Under the pieces are notes generated by a model. The model made no database searches and was not told where the DNA came from. It saw nothing but the letters and a program-made list of their open reading frames with translations. From the NCBI GenBank assembly GCA_021740915.1, contig JAIOYW010000002.1:186001-250000 (forward strand): a stretch of DNA of 64,000 bases, written 5' to 3'. Positions 63,976 to 64,000 of the stretch are shown here, one piece after another. This stretch comes from Ignavibacteriales bacterium (lineage in GTDB: Bacteria > Bacteroidota > Ignavibacteria > Ignavibacteriales > Melioribacteraceae). Made by a program: the position numbers and the translations under genes. The stretch's first letter is position 1; each line of letters begins with the position of its first letter.

Positions 63976-64000
63976 AAAAATTAAGAATTGCTTTATCAAA

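Overview
The window looks like a chromosomal segment of an Ignavibacteria/Chlorobi-type member of the Bacteroidota group. The signs are: secreted proteins ending in type IX secretion (T9SS) sorting domains with the 'NYPNPFNP' start, PorV-like outer-membrane proteins, carboxypeptidase-regulatory-domain TonB receptors, an 11-gene complex I operon in the order ABCDHIJKLMN without nuoEFG, and an F1 beta/epsilon gene pair (atpD-atpC) separated from the rest of the ATP synthase. Base composition is moderately AT-rich, and intergenic spacers are very AT-rich. No rRNA, tRNA or CRISPR array was recognised.

Layout. 1-3.4 kb: the 5' part of a glycosyl-hydrolase-like (GHL10) secreted protein, then three translationally coupled genes that look like a methionine synthase cut into pieces (corrinoid protein, reactivation domain, homocysteine methyltransferase) with no folate-binding piece. 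3.6-4.9 kb: UDP-glucose dehydrogenase. 5.4-15.6 kb: complex I operon, closed by a strong terminator. 15.7-18.2 kb: an IscR-like Rrf2 regulator, a small unknown protein, an IscA-type Fe-S protein, a superoxide dismutase with an apparent optional Tat signal, and a stand-alone LON-domain protein. 18.2-20.0 kb: atpC and atpD.

20-28.5 kb is an accessory region. It has a lipoprotein gene broken by an in-frame TGA, a membrane-anchored DUF4041/GIY-YIG nuclease resembling the anti-phage protein SNIPE, a short run of integron-type gene cassettes with attC-like sites but no integrase in the window (CALIN-like), and an AbiE-type toxin-antitoxin pair flanked by an imperfect ~48 bp direct repeat. 28.5-30.3 kb: a DUF418 membrane protein and a GNAT-like protein.

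30.3-43.3 kb is a seven-gene minus-strand surface locus: two large T9SS/FnIII/OB-fold proteins, a lipoprotein, a TonB receptor, a PorV/PorQ-like protein, an NHL-propeller lipoprotein and a secreted phospholipase-D-like protein. A second, smaller version (TonB receptor, 1202-aa FnIII/T9SS protein, PorV-like protein) lies at 54.8-62.4 kb. Between them are a four-subunit 2-oxoacid:ferredoxin oxidoreductase (43.9-46.7 kb), a lipoate-dependent 2-oxoacid dehydrogenase operon (lpd, fused E1 alpha-beta, two-lipoyl E2, lipA; 46.9-53.1 kb), an EamA-type transporter and an endonuclease III. A phosphoglucosamine/phosphomannomutase gene closes the window.

How it fits together: the ferredoxin-linked oxidoreductase could supply reduced ferredoxin to a complex I that lacks its NADH-oxidising module, and the resulting ion gradient would drive the ATP synthase whose beta and epsilon subunits are here. 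The parallel Lpd/E1/E2/LipA route makes NADH instead. The two surface loci look like related outer-membrane uptake/display modules. All functional statements are from reading the translations; no searches were run.
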